Positions 24,648-34,320 are shown, counted from the first letter of the stretch. The stretch: 64,000 nucleotides of DNA from Solirubrobacterales bacterium (GCA_021155855.1 JAJNAZ010000003.1:1-64000), one strand, 5' to 3'. Notes: generated by a model from the sequence alone, not told the origin. Program-made: numbers and translations.

Positions 24648-26276
24648 GTGGAAGAGCGGGTCAGGGCGATCGGGGCCGCCCTCCACGTGGTGCCGCAGCC
24701 CGGTCACCCTCCCCGAGTCGTGGCAACGCGGGCCAGCCCGACGGCCGTCCTCGCCACCGCCTGCGGGATCCTGTTCTTGATCGGGGTCAACACGACGGCG
24801 ATCAACACGGCTCTGAACGGAATCGCCGCCGACCTCGCGATGGGCACCGGCGAGCTGGCCTGGTCGGTCGGCATCTACCTGCTCGCCGTTGCAGCGTTCG
24901 TGCTCTTGGGCGGCCGGCTCGGTGACCTGTTCGGCGAGCGCGCGATGATCCTCGCCGGACTGGCGATCTACGGCCTCGGAGCGCTGCTGGTGGCGATCGC
25001 CGGCACGGGCCTGATCATCATCGCGGGGCGCGCGGTCCAGGGCCTCGGTGGCGCGGTCCTGATGCCGGCGACGATGGCGGTCCTGAGAATCGCCTACCCG
25101 CCCGAGCGCCAGGGCCTAGCGCTCGGGGTCTGGGGCGCCGTGGGCGGCGCGGCCTTCGCTCTCGGTCCGCTGATCGGCGGCGCGTTCACCGACACGATCG
25201 GCTGGCGCTGGATCTGGTGGGCGACGCTGATCGCGGCGGCTTGCCTGGCGCTGACGGCGCTGACGGTGATGCGCGCGATGCCGCGCCCGAGCGAGCGACC
25301 GCGGTTCGACTGGCCCGGCATCGCCCTGCTGCCGGTGGCCCTGTTCGGCCTCATCCTCGCGATCCAGCAGGGACCAAGTTGGGGGTGGGGATCGGTGCCG
25401 ACGATCGCCGCGTTCGCGGTCTCGATCGCCGCCCTCGTCGCGCTGGTGGTGGTCGAGAGGCGGCGCGAGGTTGCCGGCCGTGATCCGATGCTGCACCTGG
25501 GGCTGCTGCGGACGCGCGAGCTGCTCGGCGCGAACATCGGAACATTCGCGAACGCGGTCACCCTGATTGGCGTGCTCTTCTTCTTCAACCTCTACGTCCA
25601 GTCGGCGTTCACGCTCGACGAGTCGGCGCTCGTCGCCAGCGTCGAGCTCTTGCCCTATGGAGGCGCCATGTTCATCGCCTCTCTGGTGATCGGCCCGGTC
25701 TGCGACCGGGTCGGGTTTCGCTGGCCGATCGCGGTCGGGCTGGCGCTGATGGGACTTGGCGGCATTCTGACGGCCGAGATCGACGTTGGCGACGGCTACG
25801 GCTCGCTCTGGGGGCCGACGGCGATTCTCGGCGTCGGCGTCGGCGTCACTTTCTCGCAGCCGTCGGCCGCCGGACTTCGCTCGGTGCCCGCCGGAAAGGC
25901 GGGCGAGGCATCCGGGATCATCAACGTCGCCCGTTACATCGGCGCCGGGCTCGCGATCTCGATCGGCAGCGTCACGTTCGTCACGGTCGCGAGTGACGAC
26001 CTCGGCGACGCGCGCGCTGCCGCGGGGCTTCCGGGTGCCGAGCGCACCACCCTGGACCAGACCCTGACCGAGGCTTCGGCCGATGTCGAGAGCATCGAGC
26101 GCAGCCTCGACCGACGGGAGCGGGCGGCGCTGCGGGCCAGCGCCCCGACGGCGGTCGTCGACGGCTTCGCCGCGGTCATGCGCGGGCTCGGGATCTTCAT
26201 GATCGCGTGCGCCGCGGTGTGGATCGGGCTGATGCGACCGCAGCACGCCACGGCGCCCGGCGCCGCCGCTCGCTGA
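24648..26276 (+). CDS. MFS drug:H+ antiporter, DHA2 (14-TM) family
   Basis: 542 aa with about 14 hydrophobic segments. Family motifs are motif [18 protein letters not shown] between TM2 and TM3, the R in motif B ([21 protein letters not shown]), motif [30 protein letters not shown], typical of DHA2 exporters, and later [14 protein letters not shown] charged loop with [15 protein letters not shown]-type sequence precedes the last membrane segment. It is probably a proton-driven multidrug efflux pump; the substrate cannot be told. GTG 24648 is leaderless by its -10 spacing and is divergent from pgi. gnd follows 63 bp downstream on the same strand, with its own ribosome-binding site. Confidence 0.9.
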   Translation: MEERVRAIGAALHVVPQPGHPPRVVATRASPTAVLATACGILFLIGVNTTAINTALNGIAADLAMGTGELAWSVGIYLLAVAAFVLLGGRLGDLFGERAMILAGLAIYGLGALLVAIAGTGLIIIAGRAVQGLGGAVLMPATMAVLRIAYPPERQGLALGVWGAVGGAAFALGPLIGGAFTDTIGWRWIWWATLIAAACLALTALTVMRAMPRPSERPRFDWPGIALLPVALFGLILAIQQGPSWGWGSVPTIAAFAVSIAALVALVVVERRREVAGRDPMLHLGLLRTRELLGANIGTFANAVTLIGVLFFFNLYVQSAFTLDESALVASVELLPYGGAMFIASLVIGPVCDRVGFRWPIAVGLALMGLGGILTAEIDVGDGYGSLWGPTAILGVGVGVTFSQPSAAGLRSVPAGKAGEASGIINVARYIGAGLAISIGSVTFVTVASDDLGDARAAAGLPGAERTTLDQTLTEASADVESIERSLDRRERAALRASAPTAVVDGFAAVMRGLGIFMIACAAVWIGLMRPQHATAPGAAAR

Positions 26277-26339
26277 CCGGCTGGATCGGGGTTGCATAGG
26301 ATTGGGTCGCTCGGGTGGGAGCGATCGAAGGGAGCCATC

Positions 26340-27368
26340 TTGAGCAGCGGGTCGGAGCTCGGAATCGTCGGTCTCGGCAGGATGGGGGCGAACATCGCCC
26401 GGCGGCTGATGCGCGACGGGCACCGCTGCGTCGTCTATGACGTGAAGCCCGATCCGGTCGAGGAGCTCGCCGGCGAGGGCGCCGACGGCGCCGCCTCGCT
26501 CGCGGAGCTGGCTTCGAAGCTGTCGCCACCCCGCGCCGTCTGGGTCATGGTCCCGGCGGGTGAGATCACCGAGCAGACCGTCAGCGACGTCGCCACCGAG
26601 CTCGAGGCGGGCGACGCGATCATCGACGGCGGCAACTCCTACTACCGCGACGACATCCGCCGCGCCGGCGAGGTCGCCGAACACGGGATCGACTACATCG
26701 ATTGCGGCACGTCGGGCGGGGTCTTCGGCCTCGAGCGGGGCTACTGCATGATGATCGGCGGGCCCGACGACGCTGTGCGACGGCTGGATCCGATCTTCGC
26801 CACCCTCGCGCCCGGCGTCGACTCGGCCCCGAGGACCCCCGGCCGAGACGGTGATCCCACGCCGGCCGAGAACGGCTATCTGCATTGCGGGCCGACGGGC
26901 GCCGGGCACTTCGTGAAGATGGTCCACAACGGGATCGAATACGGCGTCATGGCCGCCTACGCCGAGGGCCTCAACATCCTCCGCAACGCGAACGCCGGCA
27001 AGATCGAACGCGAGGGCGACGCGGAGACGGCGCCACTCGAACACCCCGAGTACTACCAGTACGACCTCGACGTCCCCGAGGTGGCGGAGGTCTGGCGGCG
27101 TGGCAGCGTGATCGGCTCCTGGTTGCTCGACCTGACCGCGGCCGCCCTGAAGCAGTCGGCGGACCTGTCCGCCTTCGCCGGTCGCGTCTCCGATTCCGGT
27201 GAGGGCCGCTGGACCTCTATCGCGGCGATCGAGGAGGGCGTCCCGGCGCCGGTCCTGAGCACGGCGCTGTACGAGCGATTCTCCTCCCGCGACCTCGATG
27301 ACTACGCCGACAGGGTGCTCTCGGCGATGCGAAAGCAGTTCGGCGGCCACGAGGAGAAACAGGCCTGA
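26340..27368 (+). CDS. gnd: 6-phosphogluconate dehydrogenase, decarboxylating (short type)
   Basis: 342 aa, the shorter NAD(P)-dependent form. N-terminal Rossmann motif LGIVGLGRMGANIARRLM, then VMVPAGEITEQTV, the substrate loop IIDGGNSYYRDDIRRA, DCGTSGGVFGLERGYCMMIGG, and the 6PGD signature GPTGAGHFVKMVHNGIEYGVM. The C-terminal helical domain ends with YADRVLSAMRKQFGGH. It oxidises 6-phosphogluconate to ribulose-5-P. The TTG start at 26340 was chosen because GGGAG lies just upstream; the track start at 26292 adds non-family sequence. TAGGAT at 26297 may be the -10. Confidence 0.94.
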   Translation: MSSGSELGIVGLGRMGANIARRLMRDGHRCVVYDVKPDPVEELAGEGADGAASLAELASKLSPPRAVWVMVPAGEITEQTVSDVATELEAGDAIIDGGNSYYRDDIRRAGEVAEHGIDYIDCGTSGGVFGLERGYCMMIGGPDDAVRRLDPIFATLAPGVDSAPRTPGRDGDPTPAENGYLHCGPTGAGHFVKMVHNGIEYGVMAAYAEGLNILRNANAGKIEREGDAETAPLEHPEYYQYDLDVPEVAEVWRRGSVIGSWLLDLTAAALKQSADLSAFAGRVSDSGEGRWTSIAAIEEGVPAPVLSTALYERFSSRDLDDYADRVLSAMRKQFGGHEEKQA

Positions 27369-27445
27369 GGTTCGAGGCTCTGGAGGGCGCCGACGCGGCC
27401 GCGCGGCGCGGCGCGGCGCTGATCGCCGAGCGCACCCGCGCCGCG

Positions 27446-28027
27446 GTGGCCGAGCGCGGGCTGTTCACGCTGGCGATCAGCGGCGGTCGCTCGCCCTGGC
27501 CGATGTTCGAGCTGCTCGCCGCCGACCCCGAGATGCCGATCGGGGAAATCGAGCTGTTCCAGGTCGACGAGCGGGTCGCACCCGACGGCGATCCGGACCG
27601 CAACTGGACCCACGCGGAAGCGGCGCTGCCCCTGGACCGGTTCCGCGCCGCGCACCCGATGCCGGTCACCGAGATCGATCTCGCCGCCGCCGCGGCCGAG
27701 TATGAGGCGCTGCTCCCGGATCGCCTCGACCTCGTCCACCTCGGACTCGGCCCGGACGGTCACACCGCATCGCTGGTCCCGGGCGATCCGGTGCTCGATG
27801 TCTCCGACCGCCGCGTCGCGGTCACCGGGGGCGAGTATCAGGGCCGACGGCGGATGACGCTCACCTATCCGGCCCTCGCCAAGGCGCGGCAGATCGTCTG
27901 GCTGGTGCTGGGCGAGGGCGCGCGCGACGCACTGGCGCTGCTGCGTCGGGGCGACCGGTCGATCCCCGGCGGTCGGGTCGAGCGCGCCAATGCACTGGTG
28001 CTCGCCGATCGGGCCGCTGCCGACTGA
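27446..28027 (+). CDS. pgl: 6-phosphogluconolactonase (start probably further upstream)
   Basis: 193 aa from GTG 27446, but homologues are about 30 residues longer at the N-terminus and the frame stays open back to CTG 27365. The extra residues (FEALEGADAAARRGAALIAERTRAA) look like the family's first helix. CTG 27365 would overlap the gnd stop as CTGA, mirroring the NTGA couplings elsewhere, so a CTG start is plausible. Motifs are FTLAISGGRSPWPMFELL, ELFQVDERVAPDGDPDRNW, HLGLGPDGHTASLVPGDP and MTLTYPALAKARQIVWLV. It hydrolyses 6-phosphogluconolactone. It ends 7 bp from the convergent tal gene. Confidence 0.92.
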   Translation: MAERGLFTLAISGGRSPWPMFELLAADPEMPIGEIELFQVDERVAPDGDPDRNWTHAEAALPLDRFRAAHPMPVTEIDLAAAAAEYEALLPDRLDLVHLGLGPDGHTASLVPGDPVLDVSDRRVAVTGGEYQGRRRMTLTYPALAKARQIVWLVLGEGARDALALLRRGDRSIPGGRVERANALVLADRAAAD

Positions 28028-28034
28028 GCCGCGC

Positions 28035-29108
28035 TCAGGCGATCGCCTCGTGTTGTCTGGCGATCGTCGCCAGCAGCTCCGCCCAGGACTTGGCGAACGA
28101 GTCGGCGCCCTCGTCCTGCAGCCGTGCGGCGAGCGCGTCGACGTCGACGCCGGCGTCGGTGAAGGCGGCAAGCGTCGGCTCTGCGTCGCCGCCGTCGGCG
28201 GGCAGCGTGTCTTCGACCTCGCCGTGGTCGGCAAACGCGAGCAAAGTCTTCTCCGGCATCGTGTTGACGGTGAACGGAGCCGCGAGCGCCTCGATGTAGA
28301 GCGTCTCGGGGGCGTCGGGGTCCTTGGTCCCGGTGCTCGCCCACAGCAGCCGCTGAGGGCGAGCACCCTCGTTGGCCAGTCGCTGGAAGCGCTCGGAGTC
28401 GAGCAGCTCGCGGTAGGCGCGATAGGTGCGCTTGCCGATCGCGATTCCGAGCCGGTTGCGGAGCTCGTCCGGTACCTGGTCGGCGACCGCGACGTCCCAG
28501 CGGCTGACGAACAGGGATGCGACCGACGGCACCGACGGGTCCAGCCCGGCCTCGATCCGGCGCTCCACCCCGCACATGAATGCCTCGGCGGCGCCCAGAT
28601 ACTGCTCGCGCGAGAACAGCAGCGTGACGTTGATCGGCACCCCGGCGAAGATCGACTCCTCGATCGCGGTCCGGCCGGCCTCGGTGCCCGGGATCTTGAT
28701 GAACACGTTGCAGTCGGCCTTCGCGTGCAGGTCGCGAGCCTGCGCGATCGTTGCCTCGGCATCGTCGGCGTAAAGCGGCGAGACCTCGAGCGAGACCCAG
28801 CCGTCGACATCGTCGGTGCGCTCATTGATCGGCTCGAACAGCTTCGCGGCCCGGCGCAGGTCGCTGAGCGCGAGCTCGAAGAAGACCTGCTCGCGCTCGA
28901 GGCCACGGCCGGCGAGCTCGTCGATCTCCTCGTCGTAGGCCTCTCCGTCGCCGATCGCCTTCTGAAAGATCGTTGGGTTCGAGGTCAGCCCGGTGACCGA
29001 GAGCTCCTCGATGTATCCGGCGAGCGTGCCGTCGTCGAGCATCATCCGGGTGATGTTGTCGACCCACAGGCTCTGTCCGAGGTCGTGCAGCTGCTGCGTC
29101 GGCTTCAT
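28035..29108 (-). CDS. tal: Transaldolase (long, TalB/actinobacterial type)
   Basis: 357 aa. N-terminal QSLWVDNITRMML and TGLTSNPTIFQKAI, the Schiff-base lysine region NVFIKIPGTEAGRTAIEESI, NVTLLFSREQYLGAAEAFMCG, ASLFVSRWD, LLWASTGTKDP and FTVNTMPEKTLLAFADHG. It transfers dihydroxyacetone units between sugar phosphates in the non-oxidative pentose phosphate pathway. ATG 29108 overlaps the tkt stop (ATGA), so it is coupled to transketolase. A second, short transaldolase-like gene lies at 43041. Confidence 0.96.
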   Translation of the reverse strand: MKPTQQLHDLGQSLWVDNITRMMLDDGTLAGYIEELSVTGLTSNPTIFQKAIGDGEAYDEEIDELAGRGLEREQVFFELALSDLRRAAKLFEPINERTDDVDGWVSLEVSPLYADDAEATIAQARDLHAKADCNVFIKIPGTEAGRTAIEESIFAGVPINVTLLFSREQYLGAAEAFMCGVERRIEAGLDPSVPSVASLFVSRWDVAVADQVPDELRNRLGIAIGKRTYRAYRELLDSERFQRLANEGARPQRLLWASTGTKDPDAPETLYIEALAAPFTVNTMPEKTLLAFADHGEVEDTLPADGGDAEPTLAAFTDAGVDVDALAARLQDEGADSFAKSWAELLATIARQHEAIA

Positions 29109-31168
29109 CCGCCACCCCGGTTTCTATCAAGCACCTCGCGCGCCCTCTCGACCACCTTCTCGGGGGTGAAGCCGAACTCGTTGAGAACGTCCTTGAGCGG
29201 CGCCGAGGAGCCGAACGTGTGCATGCCGATCGTCGCGCCCCGCGGCCCGACGTAGCGGTCCCAGCCCAGCGTCGACGCCTCCTCGATCGAAACTCTGGCG
29301 GTGACCGCCGCCGGGAGCACGCTCTCGCGGTACTCGTCGGGCTGCCGATCGAAGATGTGGAAAGACGGCAGGCTGACCACCCGCGCCCGGACGCCGTCGG
29401 CGGCCAACTGCTCGTAGGCCTCGACCGCGAGCGCAACGTCCGATCCGGTGGCGATCAGGATCAGCTCCGGCTCTGAGCCGTCGGCGTCGGCGAGCACGTA
29501 GGCTCCCCTGCGCAAGCCCTCGGCCGAGGCATAGCGCGAACGATCGAGCACGGGCACGTTCTGGCGGGTGAGCACCAGCGCTACCGGCCCGTGGGTGCGA
29601 TCGACCGCCACCCTCCACGCCTCGGCAACCTCGTTCGCGTCGCAGGGGCGGATCACGTCCAGGCCGGGGATCGCGCGCAGCGATGCCAGGTGCTCGACCG
29701 GCTGGTGGGTGGGGCCGTCCTCACCGAGCCCGATCGAGTCGTGGGTGAAGATGTGGATCACCGGCAGCTCCATCAGCGCCGAGAGCCGGATCGCGGGACG
29801 GGCATAGTCGGAGAAGACGAGATAGGTCGACCACGACGGGCGCAGCTTCGAGAGCGAGAGCCCATTCGAGACCGCGGCCGACTCGTGCTCGCGGATGCCG
29901 AGGTGCAGATTGCGTCCGGCGGCGGCCGGGGGCTGGAGTTCCTCGGCGCCTTCGAAGGTGAGGCGGACCGAGGTCGAGTCGGTGAGGTCGGCGGAACCGC
30001 TGATCATCCACGGCACCTGCTCGGCGATCGCGTTCTCGACCGCGTTCGAGGCCTTGCGCGTCGCGACCCCCTTCTCGTCGGTGTCGAAGCTGGGGATGTC
30101 TCGATCCCAGCCCTCGGGCAGCTCGCGTCGCTGCATCGCGGCGATCTGGCGCTCCAGCGAGCTGTGCTCGCGCCGATAGCCGTCGAGCAGGGCCTCCCAC
30201 TGCTCGCGCAGCTCGCGCCCCCGAGCGCCGATCCCGGTGTCGAAATGCTCGCGGACGCCGTCGGGGACCAGGAACTGGGCGTCCTCGGGCCAGCCGTAGA
30301 AGCGCTTGGTCTCGCGCACCTCCTCGTCGCCCAGCGGCTCGCCGTGGGCGGCGGCGGTGTCCTGCTTGTGCGGCGAGCCGTAGCCGATGTGGCTGTCGAC
30401 GATGAGCAGCGTCGGACGATCGTCGTTGGCGCGAAAACGGGCGAAGGCGCGCTCGAGCAGGCCGAGGTCGTTGGCGTCGCCGACCCTCATCACGTCCCAG
30501 CCGTAGCCCATGAACCGCGCCGCGACGTCGTCCTCGTAGGTGATCTCGGTGCGGCCGTCGATCGTGATGTGGTTGTTGTCGTAGATCCAGCAGAGGTTGT
30601 CGAGCCGCTGGTGGCCGGCGAGCGATGCGGCCTCGTGCGAGACCCCCTCCATCATGTCGCCGTCGCCGCAGATCACGTAGACGTCGAAGTCGAAGAGCTT
30701 GAACCCGGGGCGGTTGAAGTGCGCCGCCTGCCACTTGCTCGCGATCGCGATCCCGACCGAGGTGGCGACGCCCTGGCCGAGCGGCCCGGTGGTCGTCTCG
30801 ACGCCGGAGGTCCAGCGGTACTCGGGATGGCCGGCGGCCTTGGAGTCGAGCTGGCGGAACGACTCGATGTCCTCGAGCGTGATCGCCTGGCGGCCCATGA
30901 TCTCGTAGTCGGGGTCCACCGCCCTGACCCCGGTGAGGTAAAGCAGCGAGTAGAGCAGCATCGAGGCGTGGCCGGCCGAAAGCACGAAGCGGTCGCGGTT
31001 GGGCCAGATCGGCTCGGAGGGATCGAAGCGCAGGAAGCGCTGCCAGAGCGCGTAGGCCACCGGGGCCATCGCCATCGGCGTCCCCGGGTGGCCCGAGTTC
31101 GCCTTCTGGATCGCGTCGATCGAGAGTGTGCGGATCGTGTTGATCGCGAGCCGGTCGATGTCCTCCAT
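29105..31168 (-). CDS. tkt: Transketolase
   Basis: 687 aa thiamine-diphosphate enzyme. INTIRTLSIDAIQKANSGHPGTPMAMAPVAYALW at the N-terminus, TPP motif CGDGDMMEGVSHEAASLAGHQRLDNLCWIYDNN, GSPHKQDTAAAHGEPLG, the pyrimidine-domain ISGSADLTDSTSVR, FTHDSIGLGEDGPTHQPVEHLASLRAIPGLDVIRP and a C-terminal TIGMHTFGSSAPLKDVLNEFGF. ATG 31168 starts the family N-terminus; the track extension to 31891 is the shadow of rpiA. It is only 21 bp from the divergent rpiA start and is followed by tal. Confidence 0.97.
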   Translation of the reverse strand: MEDIDRLAINTIRTLSIDAIQKANSGHPGTPMAMAPVAYALWQRFLRFDPSEPIWPNRDRFVLSAGHASMLLYSLLYLTGVRAVDPDYEIMGRQAITLEDIESFRQLDSKAAGHPEYRWTSGVETTTGPLGQGVATSVGIAIASKWQAAHFNRPGFKLFDFDVYVICGDGDMMEGVSHEAASLAGHQRLDNLCWIYDNNHITIDGRTEITYEDDVAARFMGYGWDVMRVGDANDLGLLERAFARFRANDDRPTLLIVDSHIGYGSPHKQDTAAAHGEPLGDEEVRETKRFYGWPEDAQFLVPDGVREHFDTGIGARGRELREQWEALLDGYRREHSSLERQIAAMQRRELPEGWDRDIPSFDTDEKGVATRKASNAVENAIAEQVPWMISGSADLTDSTSVRLTFEGAEELQPPAAAGRNLHLGIREHESAAVSNGLSLSKLRPSWSTYLVFSDYARPAIRLSALMELPVIHIFTHDSIGLGEDGPTHQPVEHLASLRAIPGLDVIRPCDANEVAEAWRVAVDRTHGPVALVLTRQNVPVLDRSRYASAEGLRRGAYVLADADGSEPELILIATGSDVALAVEAYEQLAADGVRARVVSLPSFHIFDRQPDEYRESVLPAAVTARVSIEEASTLGWDRYVGPRGATIGMHTFGSSAPLKDVLNEFGFTPEKVVERAREVLDRNRGGG

Positions 31169-31174
31169 TGGCCG

Positions 31175-31181
31175 TAGATTG
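31175..31181. promoter_or_regulatory. Overlapping divergent -10 elements of rpiA and tkt
   Basis: Plus strand TAGATT (31175-31180) lies 9 nt before the rpiA GTG. Minus strand CAATCT (31181-31176) lies 7 nt before the tkt ATG. The two hexamers overlap by five bases within a 21-bp intergenic region, so RNA polymerase could serve only one direction at a time. The tkt element keeps only the second and last consensus positions. Confidence 0.4.
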
Positions 31182-31189
31182 CCGGAAAC

Positions 31190-31834
31190 GTGAACGCGAT
31201 GATCGAGTCGGAGAAGAAGCTCGCCGCCGAGGCGGCGGCGAGGCTGGCCGCCGACGGGATGCGGATCGGCCTCGGCACCGGCTCCACCGTCGCCCACCTG
31301 TTGCCGGCGCTGGCCGCGCGCGGGCTCGACGTTCGCTGCGTCGCCACCTCGCCGGCGACCGAGGCGGCGGCGCGCCAGCTGGGGATCGCGGTCGAGCCAT
31401 TCGAGGGCATCGATCGACTCGAGCTCGCGATCGACGGCGCCGATCAGGTCGCCCGCGACGGCTGGCTGGTCAAGGGAGGCGGCGGCGCCCACACGCGCGA
31501 GAAAATCGTCGCCGCGGCCGCGGAGCGCTTCGTCGTGATCGCCGACTCGAGCAAGCCGGTCGCCGAGATCGAGGCGCCGGTGCCGCTCGAGCTGCACAGC
31601 TTCGGCCTCGCGGCGACGCTGCGCGAGCTCGGAGCGGCCGAGCTTCGCGACGCACCGCCGAGCCCCGACGGCGGCGCGATCGCCGACTACCGCGGCGAGG
31701 TCAACGAGCCCGAGCGGCTGGCGGCGTGGCTGGCGAGCGTGCCGGGCGTGGTCGAGCACGGGCTGTTCCCGCCGACGCTGGTCAGCGAGGTGCTGATCGG
31801 ACACGGCTCGGCGGTCGAGCGAATCGAGGTCTAG
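31190..31834 (+). CDS. rpiA: Ribose-5-phosphate isomerase A
   Basis: 214 aa. MRIGLGTGSTVAHLLPAL (phosphate-binding loop), CVATSPATEAAARQLGI, ELAIDGADQVARDGWLVKGGGGAHTREKIVAAAAERFVVIADSSK (catalytic Asp and Lys region), and the C-terminal GVVEHGLFPPTLVSEVLIG. It interconverts ribose-5-P and ribulose-5-P. GTG 31190 is near-leaderless after TAGATT; ATG 31199 is an alternative. Divergent from tkt and followed by zwf, so it belongs to the pentose phosphate cluster. Confidence 0.95.
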   Translation: MNAMIESEKKLAAEAAARLAADGMRIGLGTGSTVAHLLPALAARGLDVRCVATSPATEAAARQLGIAVEPFEGIDRLELAIDGADQVARDGWLVKGGGGAHTREKIVAAAAERFVVIADSSKPVAEIEAPVPLELHSFGLAATLRELGAAELRDAPPSPDGGAIADYRGEVNEPERLAAWLASVPGVVEHGLFPPTLVSEVLIGHGSAVERIEV

Positions 31835-31957
31835 GCGCTGGATTTTTCCGCGCGCGTCGAGTTGAACGTTCGCGGTCCCTGGGACGGTCAAGGTACGACT
31901 CGACGTCGAGCGGGATCACCCGCCCGGGGACGGGTAGCAATAGTGTGCTGCGCCAGC

Positions 31958-33352
31958 TTGGCGGAGACCACCGACACCCTGGTCGTCTTCGGGATCAGCG
32001 GCGATCTGGCGAAGAAGATGACCTTCGAGGCGCTGTACCAGCTCGAGCGCCGTGGCGACCTCGGCTGCCGGATCGTCGGCGTCGCGATCGATGACTGGGA
32101 CGACGACGCGCTGCGCGACCACGCCCGCAAGGCGATCGCGGCGACCGTCCCCGAGCCGGACACCGAGGTCGTCGAGCGGCTCTGCGCGCGCCTGTCCTAC
32201 CTCGCCGGCGACTACACCGAGGACGAGACCTTCCAGCATCTCGGCGCCGCGCTCGGCCAAGCTTGTCACAACCCGGTCTTCTACCTCGCGATCCCACCGT
32301 CGCTGTTCGCCGAGGTGGTTCGGCGACTCGGCGCCGCAGGGCTGACCGAGGGCGCGCGCGTGATGATCGAGAAGCCGTTCGGCCACGACCTGAAATCGGC
32401 CCAGGCGCTCAACCGCGAGCTGCTCGCGGTGCTCGACGAGTCGCAGATCCTGCGCACCGACCACTTCCTGGGCAAGGAGCCGGTGATGGACATCCTCTAC
32501 CTGCGGTTCGCGAACGTGATCCTGGAGCCGGTCTGGAACTACCGCTACGTCGACTCGATCCAGATCACCCTCGCCGAGGACTTCGGGGTCGAGGACCGCG
32601 GCAGCTTCTACGACGCGGTCGGGGCGCTGCGCGACGTGGTCCAGAACCATCTCCTGCAGGTCCTCGCCCTGGTCGCGATGGAGCCGCCGTCGGCGGGACC
32701 GATCGACCCGGACGCGATCCGCGACCGCAAGTCCGACCTCTTCCGCGCGATCCCGGCCGCCGATCCGGGGCGCTACGTTCGCGGCCAGTACGCCGGCTAC
32801 CGCGAGGTCGACGGCGTCGCGGCGGACTCCGAGACCGAGACCTTCGTCGCCCTGCGGCTGATGGTCGAGAACTGGCGCTGGGCCGACGTGCCGATCTTCA
32901 TCCGCGCCGGGAAGGGTCTACCCGTGGAGGCGACCGAGGTCCGGATCGTCTTTCAGACCCCGCCGCGGCTCGGGATCGGCGGCCGAATGCTCCCCGATCC
33001 CGACGAGCTGATCCTGCGAATCAAGCCCGCGCCAGGTGCGGAGCTTTGCCTGATGGCCAAGCGGGCGGGCGAGGACCAGTTGAACCGCGTCCATCTCGAC
33101 CTGCTGTTCGAGTCCCAGGTCGGCGACCAGCCGGAGCCGTATGAGCGGCTGCTGCGCGACGCGCTCCGCGGCGACCTCGACCTGTTTCCGAACCAGAACG
33201 CGATCGAGCAGACCTGGCGCATCGTGCAGCCGCTGCTCGACGAGCCTCCGCCGGTGGAGCCGTACGAGCCCGGAACCTGGGGCCCGGCGTCGGCGAGCCA
33301 GCTGCTCACCGGCCGTGGCGGCTGGCGCAAGCCCTGGTTGCCCGAGAGCTAA
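31958..33352 (+). CDS. zwf: Glucose-6-phosphate 1-dehydrogenase
   Basis: 464 aa from TTG 31958. NADP-binding LVVFGISGDLAKKMTFEALYQLERRG, the GARVMIEKPFGHDLKSAQALN block, active-site signature ILRTDHFLGKEPVMDIL (canonical DHYLGKE, here with Phe), FANVILEPVWNYRYVDSIQIT and YDAVGALRDVVQNHLLQ. It makes 6-phosphogluconolactone, feeding pgl and gnd. The track start (TTG 31862) adds 32 non-conserved residues; GTG 31943 is a second alternative. No start has a clear ribosome-binding site. The stop overlaps the convergent glucokinase stop (CTAA). Confidence 0.95.
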   Translation: MAETTDTLVVFGISGDLAKKMTFEALYQLERRGDLGCRIVGVAIDDWDDDALRDHARKAIAATVPEPDTEVVERLCARLSYLAGDYTEDETFQHLGAALGQACHNPVFYLAIPPSLFAEVVRRLGAAGLTEGARVMIEKPFGHDLKSAQALNRELLAVLDESQILRTDHFLGKEPVMDILYLRFANVILEPVWNYRYVDSIQITLAEDFGVEDRGSFYDAVGALRDVVQNHLLQVLALVAMEPPSAGPIDPDAIRDRKSDLFRAIPAADPGRYVRGQYAGYREVDGVAADSETETFVALRLMVENWRWADVPIFIRAGKGLPVEATEVRIVFQTPPRLGIGGRMLPDPDELILRIKPAPGAELCLMAKRAGEDQLNRVHLDLLFESQVGDQPEPYERLLRDALRGDLDLFPNQNAIEQTWRIVQPLLDEPPPVEPYEPGTWGPASASQLLTGRGGWRKPWLPES

Positions 33353-34320
33353 TCGTCGAACAACAGCGAGGCGCCCATCGCGCCGCCGAAGTCGCCGAGC
33401 TCGGCCACGTGAACGGCCGGCGGACGCTCGTCGACGAACAGGTGCTTGTGCATCCGCTTTTCGATCCGCTCGGCATAGGGCTCGCCGAGGCGGACGCCGA
33501 TCCCTCCGCCGATGATCACCGCCTCGACGTCGAGCAGGTTGACCGCGGAGGCGATCCCGGCTCCGAGGGCCTTGACCGCGCGATCGATCAACCGCGTGGC
33601 CAAAGCGTCCGACTGGTTGAGTGCCCGTTCCCAGATGCTCGACGTGAGGCGGTCATGGCCGCGCTTCTTCATGATCTTGAACAGGTCCGTCTTCACCCCG
33701 TCGGCGTCCTCGCGGCGGGCCTTCGCCTCCATCGCTGCGCGGCCGGCGTAAGCCTCCATGCAGCCGCGGCGACCACAGGGGCAATGCGCGCCGCCGATCA
33801 CGACCACCATGTGGCCGATCTCGCCCGCCGCCCCGCGCCCGAGCCAGCGCTCCCCGTCGAGGATCACCCCGCCTCCCACACCGGTGCCCCAGAAGACGCC
33901 GAGCAGCGATCGATACGGCCTCCCGGCGCCGAGCTTGAATTCGGCGTTGGTGGCCACATCGACGTCGTTGCCGATCCTGACCGGCGCCCCGAGCGCATCC
34001 GAGAGCCACGCAGAGAGGGCGAACGAGCCGTCCCAGCCGGGAAGGTTGCGGGCTCCCGACACCTCGCCCGTCGCCTCGTCGACCTCGCCCGGCGAGCCGA
34101 CGCCGATCCCGGCCAGCGAATCGGTCTTCACTGCGGCCGCATCGGCGGCCTCGGCGAGCGCGGCGGCCATCTCCCGGGCGACGTCCTCCGGGCCGCCGCT
34201 GGTGGGGGTCGCGCGGCGCGCGTCCCCGATCACCTCGCCGTTCGGGGTCACGATCGCGGCCTGGACCTTCGTCCCGCCGAGGTCGATACCTCCGCGGGGA
34301 GCGGTGTCTGCGGGCGGCAT
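33349..34320 (-). CDS. ROK-family glucokinase
   Basis: 323 aa sugar kinase. N-terminal phosphate motif GGIDLGGTKVQAAIV, catalytic Asp in VRIGNDVDVATNAE, LGVFWGTGVGGGVI, EIGHMVV, the ROK zinc motif CPCGRRGCMEAY, and the C-terminal VIIGGGIGVRLGEPY. Glucose is the most likely substrate given the neighbouring zwf and pgi, but ROK kinases also act on other hexoses. ATG 34320 has TAGACT 8 nt upstream; the first three bases of that hexamer are the stop codon of tadC. Confidence 0.9.
   Translation of the reverse strand: MPPADTAPRGGIDLGGTKVQAAIVTPNGEVIGDARRATPTSGGPEDVAREMAAALAEAADAAAVKTDSLAGIGVGSPGEVDEATGEVSGARNLPGWDGSFALSAWLSDALGAPVRIGNDVDVATNAEFKLGAGRPYRSLLGVFWGTGVGGGVILDGERWLGRGAAGEIGHMVVVIGGAHCPCGRRGCMEAYAGRAAMEAKARREDADGVKTDLFKIMKKRGHDRLTSSIWERALNQSDALATRLIDRAVKALGAGIASAVNLLDVEAVIIGGGIGVRLGEPYAERIEKRMHKHLFVDERPPAVHVAELGDFGGAMGASLLFDD

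Noticed and set aside
25116-27350. 744-aa minus-strand ORF opposite the MFS exporter and gnd
   Set aside because: Fully antisense to two recognisable genes with the typical shadow composition; no domain seen.
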